Positions 7,970-16,252 of a stretch of 64,000 bases of DNA are shown here, piece after piece. Under the pieces are notes generated by a model. That model ran no database searches and had not been told where the DNA came from. It was given only the letters and a program-made list of their open reading frames with translations. This DNA is from Halobellus salinus. GTDB lineage: Archaea; Halobacteriota; Halobacteria; Halobacteriales; Haloferacaceae. Position numbers and translations under genes: made by a program. Positions within the stretch are counted from its first letter, which is position 1. Every line of letters begins with the position of its first letter. Location: positions 1 through 64,000 of the forward strand of contig NZ_BMOC01000002.1 in NCBI RefSeq assembly GCF_014646875.1, read 5' to 3'.

Positions 7970-10900
7970 ATGAGCCAAGCGACCATCTCGGAACGGCCCT
8001 ACCTCAACGCGGCGCTGTTCTCCAGCCACTACTTGGACGAGCGTGTTCGAGAGCGTGACGAGTGGGACTGCGACGACGCGGCCCGCGAAGCGATGAACGA
8101 CCTGCGGACGCTCTACGAGTTGGAGGGGCCGCTGGTCGAGGGGTACGGCGAGGACGCGCTCGTCGACAACTGGATCGACGAGGTGCTCGACGTGCTCGGG
8201 TTCGGGACCCAACAGGAGGTGGCGCTTCCGGACGGCGGCGGCTTCGTCGACGAACTCCTCTTCGAGACGGCGGCCGCTCGCCGGGACGCTGCGGGCGTCT
8301 ACCTCGATACCGACGACACCACCGACCTGTTCGCGCGCGGCCTCGGTATCGTCGAGGCCAAACAGCGGGACGCCGCGTTCGACGTGCGGTACGACGAGCG
8401 CCGGCCCTACCGGAACGCCTCCCACCAGACCAAACACTACCTGGAGAACACGCCGCCGAACATCCAGTGGGGCGTGCTCACGAACGGGCGGAAGTGGCGG
8501 CTCTACGGCACCAACGACTACGAGACGCAGACCTACTACGAGGTCGACCTGCCCGAACTGCTGGAACGCGGCGACCTGGAGGCGTTCAAATACTTCTACG
8601 TGTTCTTCCGACCCGGCGCGTTCCACGAGTCCGGCGGCACGACCTTCCTCGACGAGGTGTGGTCCGAGAGCGAGACCGCGTCCCAGGAACTCGGGGAGAA
8701 CCTCCAGGACAACGTCTTCACCGCGCTCCGGGTGCTCGGGCGCGGCTTCGTCGAGACCAACGACACCCTAGACATCGACCCGGACGACGAGGAGCGGCTG
8801 GACGAACTGAAAGAGCAGTCGCTCGTGTTCCTCTACCGGCTGATGTTCGTGCTCTACGCGGAGGCGCGCGGGCTCATCCACCCCGAGGGGCAGTCGGCGC
8901 AGGACGAGTACGAGGAGAACTTCAGCCTCGACGAGCTCCGGCTGGAGGTCCACGACGCCATCGGCGAGGTGGACGAGGGGTTCACCGAGGAGTTCAGCGA
9001 CTACTCCACGACGATGTGGAGCCGACTCGAAGACCTGTTCCGGCTCATCGACGAGGGCGAGGCGGACCTGGGGATCCCGCCGTACAACGGCGGCCTGTTC
9101 GACCACGACGCCCACGACTTCCTCACGGACCACGAGGTGAGCAACCGGTACCTCGCGGAGGTGGTCTACCGGCTGTCGACCACGCGGAACGCCGAGGGCC
9201 GGTACGTGCTCGCGGACTACGCCGACCTCGACACGCGCCACCTCGGGAGCGTCTACGAGGGCCTGCTAGAGCATCAGTTCCGCATCGCGCCCGAGCAGTA
9301 CGCCGCGGTGTCCGAGGACGGCGGGCAGGTCTGGAAACCGGCCACCGAGGTCTCGGTCGCCGACGCGGTCGAGACCGTGCCCGAGGGCGGGCTGTACGTC
9401 GTCAACGACGAGGGCGAGCGGAAGGCCACAGGGGCGTACTACACGCCCGACTACGTGGTGACGTACATCGTCGAGGAGACGGTGGGGCCGCTGGTCGAGG
9501 AGATCCGCGCGGACCTCCGAGAGCAGGGGTTCGAGCCGGGGACACAGGAGTTCATCGGCCCGTTCATCCGGCGGATCACCGACCTGCGAATTCTCGACCC
9601 CGCGATGGGCAGCGGGCACTTCCTCACGAAGGCCACGGGGTATCTGTCGAGCGAGGTGCTGACCGAGTACCGCGCGGCGGAGGTGGAGATGGGGCAGGCG
9701 TTCGACGAGGAGTCGCTGCGGCGCGACATCGCCAAGGAGTGCATCTACGGCGTCGACCTGAACGGGATGGCCGTCGAACTCGCGAAGTTGTCGATGTGGC
9801 TGGAGACGCTCGCCTCCGACCGCCCGCTGGCGTTCCTGGATCACCACTTCAAACAGGGCAACTCGCTGGTCGGGTCGGACATCGAGGCGATCGAGGAGTT
9901 GGAGTCCGACGCGAGCGCCGACGACGACTCCCAGGCGTCGCTGGCGGAGTTCGGCGCGACCCGGGAGGGAACCATCGAGCGGCTGATGGCGGTCTACAGC
10001 GAGTTCCTCGCGATCGAAAACGAGGGGATCGACGACGTCCAGGCGATGAAGCGGAAGTACGCCGAGATCGAGCAGGACGACCTCCGGCAGCGGCTGGTGG
10101 CGATGGCGAACGTGCACACCGCGGAGCGGTTCGATCTCGACGTGCCCGGCGGGGCGTACGAGCGGATGGCGAAAGCGCTGGAGGACGACGGGGAGTGGGC
10201 CGATGTTGTGGAAACGGATTGGTTCGAGTCGGCGCAGGCGTTGGCTGAGAATAAAGACTTCTTCCACTGGAAGCTGGCGTTTCCTGAGGCTTTTTACCGG
10301 GAAGATGGCGGGGTAAGAGGCGATGCAGGGTTTGATGCGGTAATCGGAAATCCACCATATGGGGCTGAGTTCTCTAAGTCGCTACAGTCGTACTTGGATT
10401 ATAGATATACTGTCCGTGGGATTGAGTATGATAGCTATATTTTTTTCGTCGAGTTGGGGCATAAATTGCTACGTACGAATGGAGAATTTGGATATATCAT
10501 CCCAACGGTTTGGACGAAGCTGGAGAATAACGAGCCTCTGAGGACCTTTTTACTCAAAAATTCGCGGATTCGACATATCGTTGATTGCGGAAAAATATTC
10601 AAATCTACTGGGAGACAGCCGATTGTAGACACGCTTATCCTGATTGTTAGAAAATCAATAGAAGACCAATCTACACTCGTACGGTCAGTTCCGGGGAATT
10701 CGGTAGAAGACCGACTTGCCAACCTTGGAGAACGACGATGGGATGTCGAATATGAAACCGATCAAGAGCGTTTTACCCAAAATCAACCCAATTCTATAAA
10801 ATACCATACATATGACCCAGATCATCTTAATCTAATTAGAAAAATAGAGGAGCAATCAGTTAGACTCGAAGAAATTTCTAAAATCGGACAGGGAGTTACA

Positions 10901-12037
10901 GCATATGATCGTCGAGCAGGTCAACCAGATGAGGTTGTTGAAAATAGAGCATACCATTCAAATAATAAAGAAAATGAAACATATGGGAGATGGTTGAACG
11001 GGAGAAACATTAGCAGATATGAATTGAGTTGGTCTGGTGAGTGGTTAAGTTATGGCGATTGGCTGGTGTTCTCAAGGGACAAAGATCTGTTCACTAAAGA
11101 GCGGCTCCTGTTCCGTGAAGTTACTGGCGGTTTAAATCGAATTATTGCAACCCACTCGGACGAAGAATATTATTATGGGCACAGTATCATTCCAGCAGTA
11201 GTTAGTGAATCAAAATTCGACGGGCTCACTCTATTGGGTATTGTAAACTCTAATGTACTCAGTTATTACCACTTATCAGAATCTCCGAATGCTCAAAAGG
11301 AGGTCTTTCCAAAAATGAATCCCAGTGATGTTGAGTCGCTACCTATTACCTCAGGTATTCCTCCCGAAGCTGAGGATAAAATTTCCTCAAATTGCAATGA
11401 AATGCTGAGTCTCAAACAAGATCGGAACGATATTAATCTAAATCTGCTTGATTACCTTGGCAACTATAGAGTGAAGTCTACATTGCCTGATATCGGGTTC
11501 TACACACCAGTTGCAGACTCCAGCTCGTACCTTCATCGAACCACCAAGGAAATGCCGAATCTCCGCATCGGGTCTGTGGAAGTTGAACGCGAAGCTGAGG
11601 ACACCGTACGCATCCACGCCACAGCACGCTACAAGCCCGACAACGAAGACGAGTACGACACCGACCGCTGGGGCTACACCGAGACCGACCCGATCCCCGC
11701 GATGCGGCTGACCGACCTGACCGGCACCGAGGCCGCGCTGGTCGAGGCGTTCGTCCCGGTCGCCGTCGACGAGGCCGGGGGGTTCGCGAACTTCCGCGAG
11801 ACCGCGACCAAGACCAACTCCTTGATCGACCGCCTCGAAGCGTTGACGCTTCCCGATCCCGACGACGTCGCCGACGGGCTGGAGCGGTACGTCGACGCGA
11901 GAGACCGCGCCGCGGACCTCGACGCGAAGATCGAGCGCACCGACGCGCTGATCGACGAAATCGTGTACGAGTTGTACGGGCTGACCGACGAGGAAGTCGA
12001 GATAGTCGAGGAGGCGGTCGGCGAGGACGAGGAGTAG
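7970..12037 (+). CDS. Type IIG restriction-modification enzyme (fused nuclease, N6-adenine methylase and specificity domain)
   Basis: A single 1355-residue polypeptide would both methylate adenine and cut DNA. An N-terminal PD-(D/E)xK-like nuclease is suggested by VDELLFE (about residue 92) and GIVEAKQRD (about 125). The methylase has SAM motif I ILDPAMGSGHFL (about 541) and catalytic motif IV NPPY (about 792). The target-recognition region follows (about 800-1195), then a helical C-terminus. The ATG at 7970 is chosen; an in-frame GTG lies 12 bases upstream. The coding DNA is haloarchaeal GC-rich except about 10300-11560, which is markedly AT-rich, so the specificity half appears to have been exchanged. 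The 3' end is partly duplicated in the repeats downstream. Confidence 0.9.
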   Translation: MSQATISERPYLNAALFSSHYLDERVRERDEWDCDDAAREAMNDLRTLYELEGPLVEGYGEDALVDNWIDEVLDVLGFGTQQEVALPDGGGFVDELLFETAAARRDAAGVYLDTDDTTDLFARGLGIVEAKQRDAAFDVRYDERRPYRNASHQTKHYLENTPPNIQWGVLTNGRKWRLYGTNDYETQTYYEVDLPELLERGDLEAFKYFYVFFRPGAFHESGGTTFLDEVWSESETASQELGENLQDNVFTALRVLGRGFVETNDTLDIDPDDEERLDELKEQSLVFLYRLMFVLYAEARGLIHPEGQSAQDEYEENFSLDELRLEVHDAIGEVDEGFTEEFSDYSTTMWSRLEDLFRLIDEGEADLGIPPYNGGLFDHDAHDFLTDHEVSNRYLAEVVYRLSTTRNAEGRYVLADYADLDTRHLGSVYEGLLEHQFRIAPEQYAAVSEDGGQVWKPATEVSVADAVETVPEGGLYVVNDEGERKATGAYYTPDYVVTYIVEETVGPLVEEIRADLREQGFEPGTQEFIGPFIRRITDLRILDPAMGSGHFLTKATGYLSSEVLTEYRAAEVEMGQAFDEESLRRDIAKECIYGVDLNGMAVELAKLSMWLETLASDRPLAFLDHHFKQGNSLVGSDIEAIEELESDASADDDSQASLAEFGATREGTIERLMAVYSEFLAIENEGIDDVQAMKRKYAEIEQDDLRQRLVAMANVHTAERFDLDVPGGAYERMAKALEDDGEWADVVETDWFESAQALAENKDFFHWKLAFPEAFYREDGGVRGDAGFDAVIGNPPYGAEFSKSLQSYLDYRYTVRGIEYDSYIFFVELGHKLLRTNGEFGYIIPTVWTKLENNEPLRTFLLKNSRIRHIVDCGKIFKSTGRQPIVDTLILIVRKSIEDQSTLVRSVPGNSVEDRLANLGERRWDVEYETDQERFTQNQPNSIKYHTYDPDHLNLIRKIEEQSVRLEEISKIGQGVTAYDRRAGQPDEVVENRAYHSNNKENETYGRWLNGRNISRYELSWSGEWLSYGDWLVFSRDKDLFTKERLLFREVTGGLNRIIATHSDEEYYYGHSIIPAVVSESKFDGLTLLGIVNSNVLSYYHLSESPNAQKEVFPKMNPSDVESLPITSGIPPEAEDKISSNCNEMLSLKQDRNDINLNLLDYLGNYRVKSTLPDIGFYTPVADSSSYLHRTTKEMPNLRIGSVEVEREAEDTVRIHATARYKPDNEDEYDTDRWGYTETDPIPAMRLTDLTGTEAALVEAFVPVAVDEAGGFANFRETATKTNSLIDRLEALTLPDPDDVADGLERYVDARDRAADLDAKIERTDALIDEIVYELYGLTDEEVEIVEEAVGEDEE

Positions 12038-12233
12038 CACCGCGCGAGCGACCAGCGGGAGCGAGCGCGGGGGTGTTTTGGTCCAGCTTTTGCGACGAGC
12101 GGTGGCGAGCGAAAGCGAGCCACCCGAGGAGTAAAAGGTGGGAGTGAGATCGCGATCGTCGAGGAGGCGGTTGACGGAGACGAGGAGTAGCACCGCGCGA
12201 GCGACCAGCGGGAGCGAGCGCGGGAGTTTTTCG
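12029..12233. repeat. About 150-bp island repeats R1 (full) and R2 (truncated)
   Basis: R1 (12029-12181) begins with the last codons and stop of the type IIG gene (GAGGAGTAGCACCGCGCGAG). It runs through TTTTGGTCCAGCTTTTGCG and a hairpin-like GGTGGC...GCCACC to a second, degenerate copy of the 3' coding end (EIAIVEEAVDGDEE then stop). R2 (12182-12233) repeats the start and is cut off by a 27-bp hairpin. The period is 153 bp. Further copies occur at 12874, 13001, 13152, 13304 and 14014. Confidence 0.9.
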
Positions 12234-12299
12234 CCCACGTTTTTGCGGTGAGCGGTGTGCTCGCTTTCGCTCGCACACCGCTCACCGCAAAAACGTGGG
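12234..12299. repeat. 27-bp perfect inverted repeat (hairpin) upstream of the first hicB
   Basis: Arms 12234-12260 and 12273-12299 are perfectly complementary (outer sequence CCCACGTTTTTGCGG) around a 12-base loop. The hairpin lies between the type IIG stop and the first hicB start. It could be a terminator for the restriction gene, a toxin-antitoxin operator, or a mobile-element relic. Confidence 0.9.
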
Positions 12300-12331
12300 T
12301 TTTAATCCGATCCATCGGCATACAGTACGTG

Positions 12332-12601
12332 ATGGCAGCCTCGACGCGGGACGGTGACGATCGCGACGAGGAGATCCGCCTGTGGCGGGAAGGCAGTGGT
12401 TGGATCGCCGAAGACGTCGAGACGGGCGTGACGACGCAGGGTGCCTCGCGAACCGCGGCGCTGGAGAACCTCGACGACGCGGTCGCTCTCAGAAGGGGCG
12501 AAGCGGGACGGGAGCCCACCGAGGCGGAACTCAGGGCGGCGGGGGTCGATCCCGAAGCCAACACGACCGGTGATCGTGCTCCTCCGGACGTACTCGAGTA
12601 G
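12332..12601 (+). CDS. hicB: HicB-like antitoxin 1
   Basis: This 89-residue protein has the HicB RNase-H-like half-fold: IRLWREGSGWIAEDVETGVTTQGASRTAALENLDDAVAL, where a strand pair is followed by the helix that carries the inhibitor. It should bind and neutralise the HicA toxin encoded directly after it; the stop TAG and the next ATG abut. The start at 12332 is the ATG nearest the conserved region. No DNA-binding domain is evident, so autoregulation may use the hairpin upstream or the complex itself. Confidence 0.8.
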   Translation: MAASTRDGDDRDEEIRLWREGSGWIAEDVETGVTTQGASRTAALENLDDAVALRRGEAGREPTEAELRAAGVDPEANTTGDRAPPDVLE

Positions 12602-12853
12602 ATGGGGAGACGAACGTTCGCTGGACTCGAAGTGGTCTCGGTCCTCGTCAACATCGGCAGGTTCGAGTGGCGTCGGACGACCGGCGACCACGCGCAACTG
12701 TACTACGAGCACCCGACAAACGACGACGACCGGCGGCAGGTGACTGTTCCACTTCACGACGAGCTACGGATCGGCACGTTGCGGGCGATCGCCGACGACG
12801 CCGGTGCGGAGGACTTCGACGCGTTCTGCGAGTGGATCGACCGGAACTCGTGA
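12602..12853 (+). CDS. hicA: HicA-like mRNA interferase toxin 1
   Basis: HicA toxins are small double-stranded-RNA-binding-fold ribonucleases that cleave mRNA. This 83-residue protein has the expected layout: AGLEVVSVLVNIGRFEWRRTTGDHAQLYY with the catalytic His in GDH (about residue 30). It then has a VTVPLHDELRIGTLRAIADDAG strand-helix and a C-terminal helix. It starts immediately after the hicB stop. Its last 19 residues are identical to those of the second HicA at 13732-13989, while the N-terminal half is diverged. Confidence 0.82.
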   Translation: MGRRTFAGLEVVSVLVNIGRFEWRRTTGDHAQLYYEHPTNDDDRRQVTVPLHDELRIGTLRAIADDAGAEDFDAFCEWIDRNS

Positions 12854-12873
12854 GACGGACAGTAAGTAGTGGA

Positions 12874-13413
12874 GGAGAGGTAGCACCGCGCGAGCCCGGG
12901 GGCCGGCTTTTGCGACGAGCGGTGGCGAGCGAAAGCGAGCCACCCGCAGAATAAAAAGTGAGAGTGAGATCGCGACCGTCGAGAACGCAGTTGGGGGACA
13001 AGGAGTAGCACCGCGCGAGCGACCAGCGGGAGCGAGCGCGGGAGAGTTTTGGTCCAGCTTTTGCGACGAGCGGTGGCGAGCGAAAGCGAGCCACCCGAGG
13101 AGTAAAAGGTGGGAGTGAGATCGCGATCGTCGAGAACGCAGTTGGGGGACAAGGAGTAGCACCGCGCGAGCGACCAGCGGGAGCGAGCGCGGGAGAGTTT
13201 TGGTCCAGCTTTTGCGACGAGCGGTGGCGAGCGAAAGCGAGCCACCCGAGGAGTAAAAGGTGGGAGTGAGATCGAGATCGTCCAGGAGGCGGTCGGCGGA
13301 GACGAGGAGTAGCACCGCGCGAGCGACCGGAGGGAGCGAGCGCGGGGAGTTTTGGTCCAGCTTTTGCGACGAGCGGTGGCGAGCGGAGCGAGCCACCCGA
13401 GGAGTAAAAGGTG
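12874..13413. repeat. Tandem array of island repeats R3-R6
   Basis: Four copies start at about 12874 (short, missing the TTTTGGTCCAG part), 13001, 13152 and 13304. R4 and R5 carry a variant prefix, GAGAACGCAGTTGGGGGAC, in place of the GAGGAGGCGGTC coding end. R6 has the coding-end version (EIVQEAVGGDEE then stop) and leads into the second hicB. Copies are nearly identical in the TTTTGGTCCAGCTTTTGCG to GAGTAAAAGGTGG part. No spacers or CRISPR logic are present. Confidence 0.9.
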
Positions 13414-13453
13414 GAGGGAAGCAGTTTTGAGCGTGGGGACGGTATCGAACGGT

Positions 13454-13729
13454 ATGGCACGGGCCGACTCGGGCGAGGCCGACGCCCCGGACCGGGAGAT
13501 CCGGCTGGTGGGAAATCCCGACGGACAGTGGACGGCCCGCGACCTCCGCGTCGGGGTTACCGCACAAGGGGAGAGCCGGGGCGCCGCGCTTGAAAACCTC
13601 GACAGCGTCGTCGACGCTATCGAAAACGACGGCGGACATCCCCCGACCGACGACGAGATTCGTGACCTCGGCGTCGATCCCGACATCGCTCGGTCCCGGG
13701 GCGACGAACTCCCCGACGTACTACAGTAG
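13454..13729 (+). CDS. hicB: HicB-like antitoxin 2
   Basis: This 91-residue protein is paralogous to the first HicB (REIRLVGNPDGQWTARDLRVGVTAQGESRGAALENLDSVVDAI). It is predicted to neutralise the HicA encoded two bases downstream. The start at 13454 follows a GC-rich leader after repeat R6. The C-terminus ends in DELPDVLQ, parallel to APPDVLE in copy 1, so the two pairs share a common origin but have diverged enough that cross-neutralisation is uncertain. Confidence 0.8.
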   Translation: MARADSGEADAPDREIRLVGNPDGQWTARDLRVGVTAQGESRGAALENLDSVVDAIENDGGHPPTDDEIRDLGVDPDIARSRGDELPDVLQ

Positions 13730-13731
13730 GG

Positions 13732-13989
13732 ATGGCGAAGCGGGATTTCTCGGGCGAGGACGTGTACAAGGTTTTAGTGAACGTCGGGGGCTTTCGGCAC
13801 ATTCGGACGGCGGGCGACCACCTGATCCTGCGGTGGGAGCCACCGGACAGTCACGGGGAAACGAAACCGCGTACCGTGGTCGTCCCAGCGCACGATTCGC
13901 TCAGTATCGGCACGTTGCGTGACATCGCAGACGACGCCGGTGCGGAGGACTTCGACGCGTTCTGCGAGTGGATCGACCGGAACTCGTGA
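13732..13989 (+). CDS. hicA: HicA-like mRNA interferase toxin 2
   Basis: This 85-residue HicA has the catalytic His in AGDHLILRW, followed by RTVVVPAHDSLSIGTLRDIADDAG. The C-terminal DDAGAEDFDAFCEWIDRNS is identical to the other toxin, and the DNA is near-identical there, which points to duplication or gene conversion of the 3' part. It is separated from its antitoxin by two bases and followed by repeat R7 (14014-14122). Confidence 0.82.
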   Translation: MAKRDFSGEDVYKVLVNVGGFRHIRTAGDHLILRWEPPDSHGETKPRTVVVPAHDSLSIGTLRDIADDAGAEDFDAFCEWIDRNS

Positions 13990-14013
13990 CCCCGGGGAGC
14001 CGAAGCAACACCC

Positions 14014-14122
14014 GAGGAGTAGCACCGCGCGAGCGACCGGGGGGAGCGAGCGCGGGAGAGTTTTGGTCCAGCTTTTGCGACGAGCGGTGGCGAGCGGAGC
14101 GAGCCACCCGAGGAGTAAAAGG
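14014..14122. repeat. Island repeat R7
   Basis: This is the last copy of the roughly 150-bp repeat (GAGGAGTAGCACCGCGCGAG to GGAGTAAAAGGTGG). It closes the island and lies just before the VOC gene at 14166. Confidence 0.88.
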
Positions 14123-14165
14123 TGGCGAGCGAAGCGACTTTGAACCCGCCGCTTGTCGCCTCGGT

Positions 14166-14585
14166 ATGCCCGAACCAACAGCCCACCACGTCGGCATCAC
14201 GGTTGCGGATCTCGACCGCGCGGTGGCGTTCTACACCGACACCTTCGACCTCGACGTGGTGGCGGAGTTTTCCGTCGGCGGCGACGCCTTCGCCGACGCC
14301 GTTGCTGTCGACGGCGCAACCGGATCGTTCGCCCACCTCGACGCCGGCGGCGCCCGGATCGAGTTGGTGGAGTACGACCCGGAGGCGGCCGGCAGCGACC
14401 CGCCCGAACTCAACCACCCGGGCGCGGTCCACGTCGGGCTGGCAGTCGACGACCTGGACGCGTTCTACGAGGGCCTCGACGACGACATCGAGACGCTGAG
14501 CCAACCGCGGACCACCGACAGCGGGACGCGGATCCTGTTCGTCAGGGATCCCGAGGCGAACCTGATCGAGGTGCTGGAAGCGTAA
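14166..14585 (+). CDS. VOC-family (glyoxalase/bleomycin-resistance) protein
   Basis: This 139-residue single-chain protein is made of two beta-alpha-beta-beta-beta modules typical of the vicinal-oxygen-chelate fold. HHVGITVADLDRAVAFYTDTFDLDV starts the first and HVGLAVDDLDAFYEGL the second. Metal-ligand candidates are His8, a Glu in the RIELVEY strand, His in AVHVGLAV and Glu in NLIEVLEA. The arrangement resembles methylmalonyl-CoA epimerase or glyoxalase I, but no specific substrate can be named. It is the first likely core gene after the island. Confidence 0.82.
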   Translation: MPEPTAHHVGITVADLDRAVAFYTDTFDLDVVAEFSVGGDAFADAVAVDGATGSFAHLDAGGARIELVEYDPEAAGSDPPELNHPGAVHVGLAVDDLDAFYEGLDDDIETLSQPRTTDSGTRILFVRDPEANLIEVLEA

Positions 14586-14598
14586 CCGGGGTACCGAG

Positions 14599-15042
14599 TC
14601 AGTTCTCCGCGGGAGCCGTCAGCCCGTCCGCGAGGTTCCGGACGGTCGCCTCCAGCTCCCGGCGATTGAACCGGTTCGTCAGCGGGGAGACCAGCCACCG
14701 AACCAGCCACGGGAGCCCGAGGTCGTAGGTCGCGGTGTAGGTGAGTCGGGTCCCGGCGTCGACCGGCTCGAACTCCCACTCGATCCGCCCGTCGATGTCG
14801 CCGGAGAGCTCGAAGACGATGCGCTCCGGCGGGTCGTGGACGACACCCCGAACCTCGCCCTCGAACGAGAGCCCAAACAGCCGGTAGGTGTAGGTCGCGC
14901 GCTTGCCACCGTTGTCGAGGACGCCGACAGTTTCGACGCCGGAGAGCCGCGGGGAGATACGGCCCTGGTTCTCGGGGACGTCCATGTACTCGAACACCGC
15001 TTCTGGCGGCCGATCGATGACGGTCCGGACGGAGGCTTTCAT
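14599..15042 (-). CDS. SRPBCC (polyketide cyclase/START-like) protein
   Basis: This 147-residue protein has the helix-grip fold signature: MKASVRTVIDRPPEAVFEYMDVPENQG at the start and LTYTATYDLGLPWLVRWLVSPLTNRFNRRELEATVRNL as the long C-terminal helix. Members bind hydrophobic ligands, but the ligand is unknown here. The start at 15042 matches the family; an ATG 6 bases upstream is equally possible. It is convergent with the VOC gene and divergent from the ABC transporter operon. Confidence 0.78.
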   Translation of the reverse strand: MKASVRTVIDRPPEAVFEYMDVPENQGRISPRLSGVETVGVLDNGGKRATYTYRLFGLSFEGEVRGVVHDPPERIVFELSGDIDGRIEWEFEPVDAGTRLTYTATYDLGLPWLVRWLVSPLTNRFNRRELEATVRNLADGLTAPAEN

Positions 15043-15127
15043 ACGCATTCGTTCGGACGCGACCAATAAAACCTCCGAGGGTCGGCGTCGGGTGGAGCTT
15101 TTCCCTGCGGACACCCTGAAGGCGGTA

Positions 15128-16252
15128 ATGGCCACGCGCGAGGGGCGGTCGACCGACGCGACAGCAGGGAGCGACCCGGCCGCCGGTGAAGACGGCGCGG
15201 ATCGAGTTGCCGACACTCCTGACAGCGGCGACCGCCGCAGGGATCGCCGGAGCGCAGAGGCTTCCGAATCCGGGCCCGGTGGCGCCGGCGCCGCCGTCCC
15301 GGCGGTGGCCGTCTCGGGGCTCTCGAAACGGTTCGGGAGCGGGCCGGACGCCGTGACGGCGGTCGACGACGTCTCCGTCGAGATCGAAGCCGGCTCGATC
15401 GTCGGGTTGCTCGGCCCGAACGGTGCGGGGAAGACAACGCTCATCAAGTCGATTCTCGGGATGGTGCTGCCCGACGAGGGGTCGGTCCGGCTGCACGGCA
15501 TCGATGTGCGCGAGGACTCCCGGGCGGCGTACGCACGTGTCGACGCGATGCTCGAGGGCGCGCGCAACGACTACTGGCGGCTGACCGTCCGGGAGAACCT
15601 CAGATACTTCGCCGCGATCGGCGGTGTCGACCCCGACTCGGTCGCGGAGCGTCACGACCGGCTGCTCGACCGGTTCGGGCTCGACTCGAAGGTCGACACG
15701 GCGGTCCGGAACCTCTCGCGGGGCATGAAACAGAAGGTGTCGATCGCGAGCGTGCTCGCGGGCGACGCCGACGTGGTGTTTCTCGACGAACCGACGCTCG
15801 GCCTCGACGTGGAGAGTTCGCGCACGCTCAGGGCGGAACTGCGGCGGATCGCGGAGGAGCGTGGGCTGACAGTCGTCGTGAGTAGTCACGACATGGACGT
15901 CGTTGAGGCGGTCTGTGACAGGGTTTTGATCATGTCCGGCGGCCGGATCGTCGCCGACGACGCCGTCGAGGCGCTGCTCGCGGGCGACGACCGGCACCGT
16001 CTCCGGGTCGTCGCCCGCGGCATAGACCCCGGGCTGGTCGCCGACCTCAGGCGGGAGTTCGACGGCGTCGCCGTCGACACCGAGGCCGGGCGCACGCGAC
16101 TCCGGGTTGCCGTCGATACCGACGACCTCTACGCGCTCGTGGCCCGACTCCGCGAGCACGACGTCACCATCGACCGGTTAGACACGGTCGAACCGGATCT
16201 CGAAGACGTGTTCGTGGATTTGACCCGCGGCACCGGGGGCCACAGTAGATGA
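15128..16252 (+). CDS. ABC transporter ATP-binding protein (ABC-2 type exporter)
   Basis: This 374-residue ATPase has Walker A GPNGAGKTT (about residues 96-104), signature LSRGMKQKV (about 196), Walker B VVFLDEPTLGLD (about 216) and the H-loop SSHD. It has the layout of CcmA/DRA-type subunits that drive ABC-2 exporters. The first 55 residues are a low-complexity acidic and charged leader with no homology, so translation could begin further in. It overlaps the permease start by four bases (ATGA). The export substrate is unknown. Confidence 0.9.
   Translation: MATREGRSTDATAGSDPAAGEDGADRVADTPDSGDRRRDRRSAEASESGPGGAGAAVPAVAVSGLSKRFGSGPDAVTAVDDVSVEIEAGSIVGLLGPNGAGKTTLIKSILGMVLPDEGSVRLHGIDVREDSRAAYARVDAMLEGARNDYWRLTVRENLRYFAAIGGVDPDSVAERHDRLLDRFGLDSKVDTAVRNLSRGMKQKVSIASVLAGDADVVFLDEPTLGLDVESSRTLRAELRRIAEERGLTVVVSSHDMDVVEAVCDRVLIMSGGRIVADDAVEALLAGDDRHRLRVVARGIDPGLVADLRREFDGVAVDTEAGRTRLRVAVDTDDLYALVARLREHDVTIDRLDTVEPDLEDVFVDLTRGTGGHSR

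Noticed and set aside
8062-10248. Very long arginine/proline-rich frame overlapping the type IIG gene
   Set aside because: Shadow frame of a GC-rich gene; the type IIG frame has recognisable motifs and acidic composition.
12029-14122. CRISPR-like array
   Set aside because: Repeats are about 150 bp, variable in length, contain coding-end fragments and lack regular unique spacers or cas genes.
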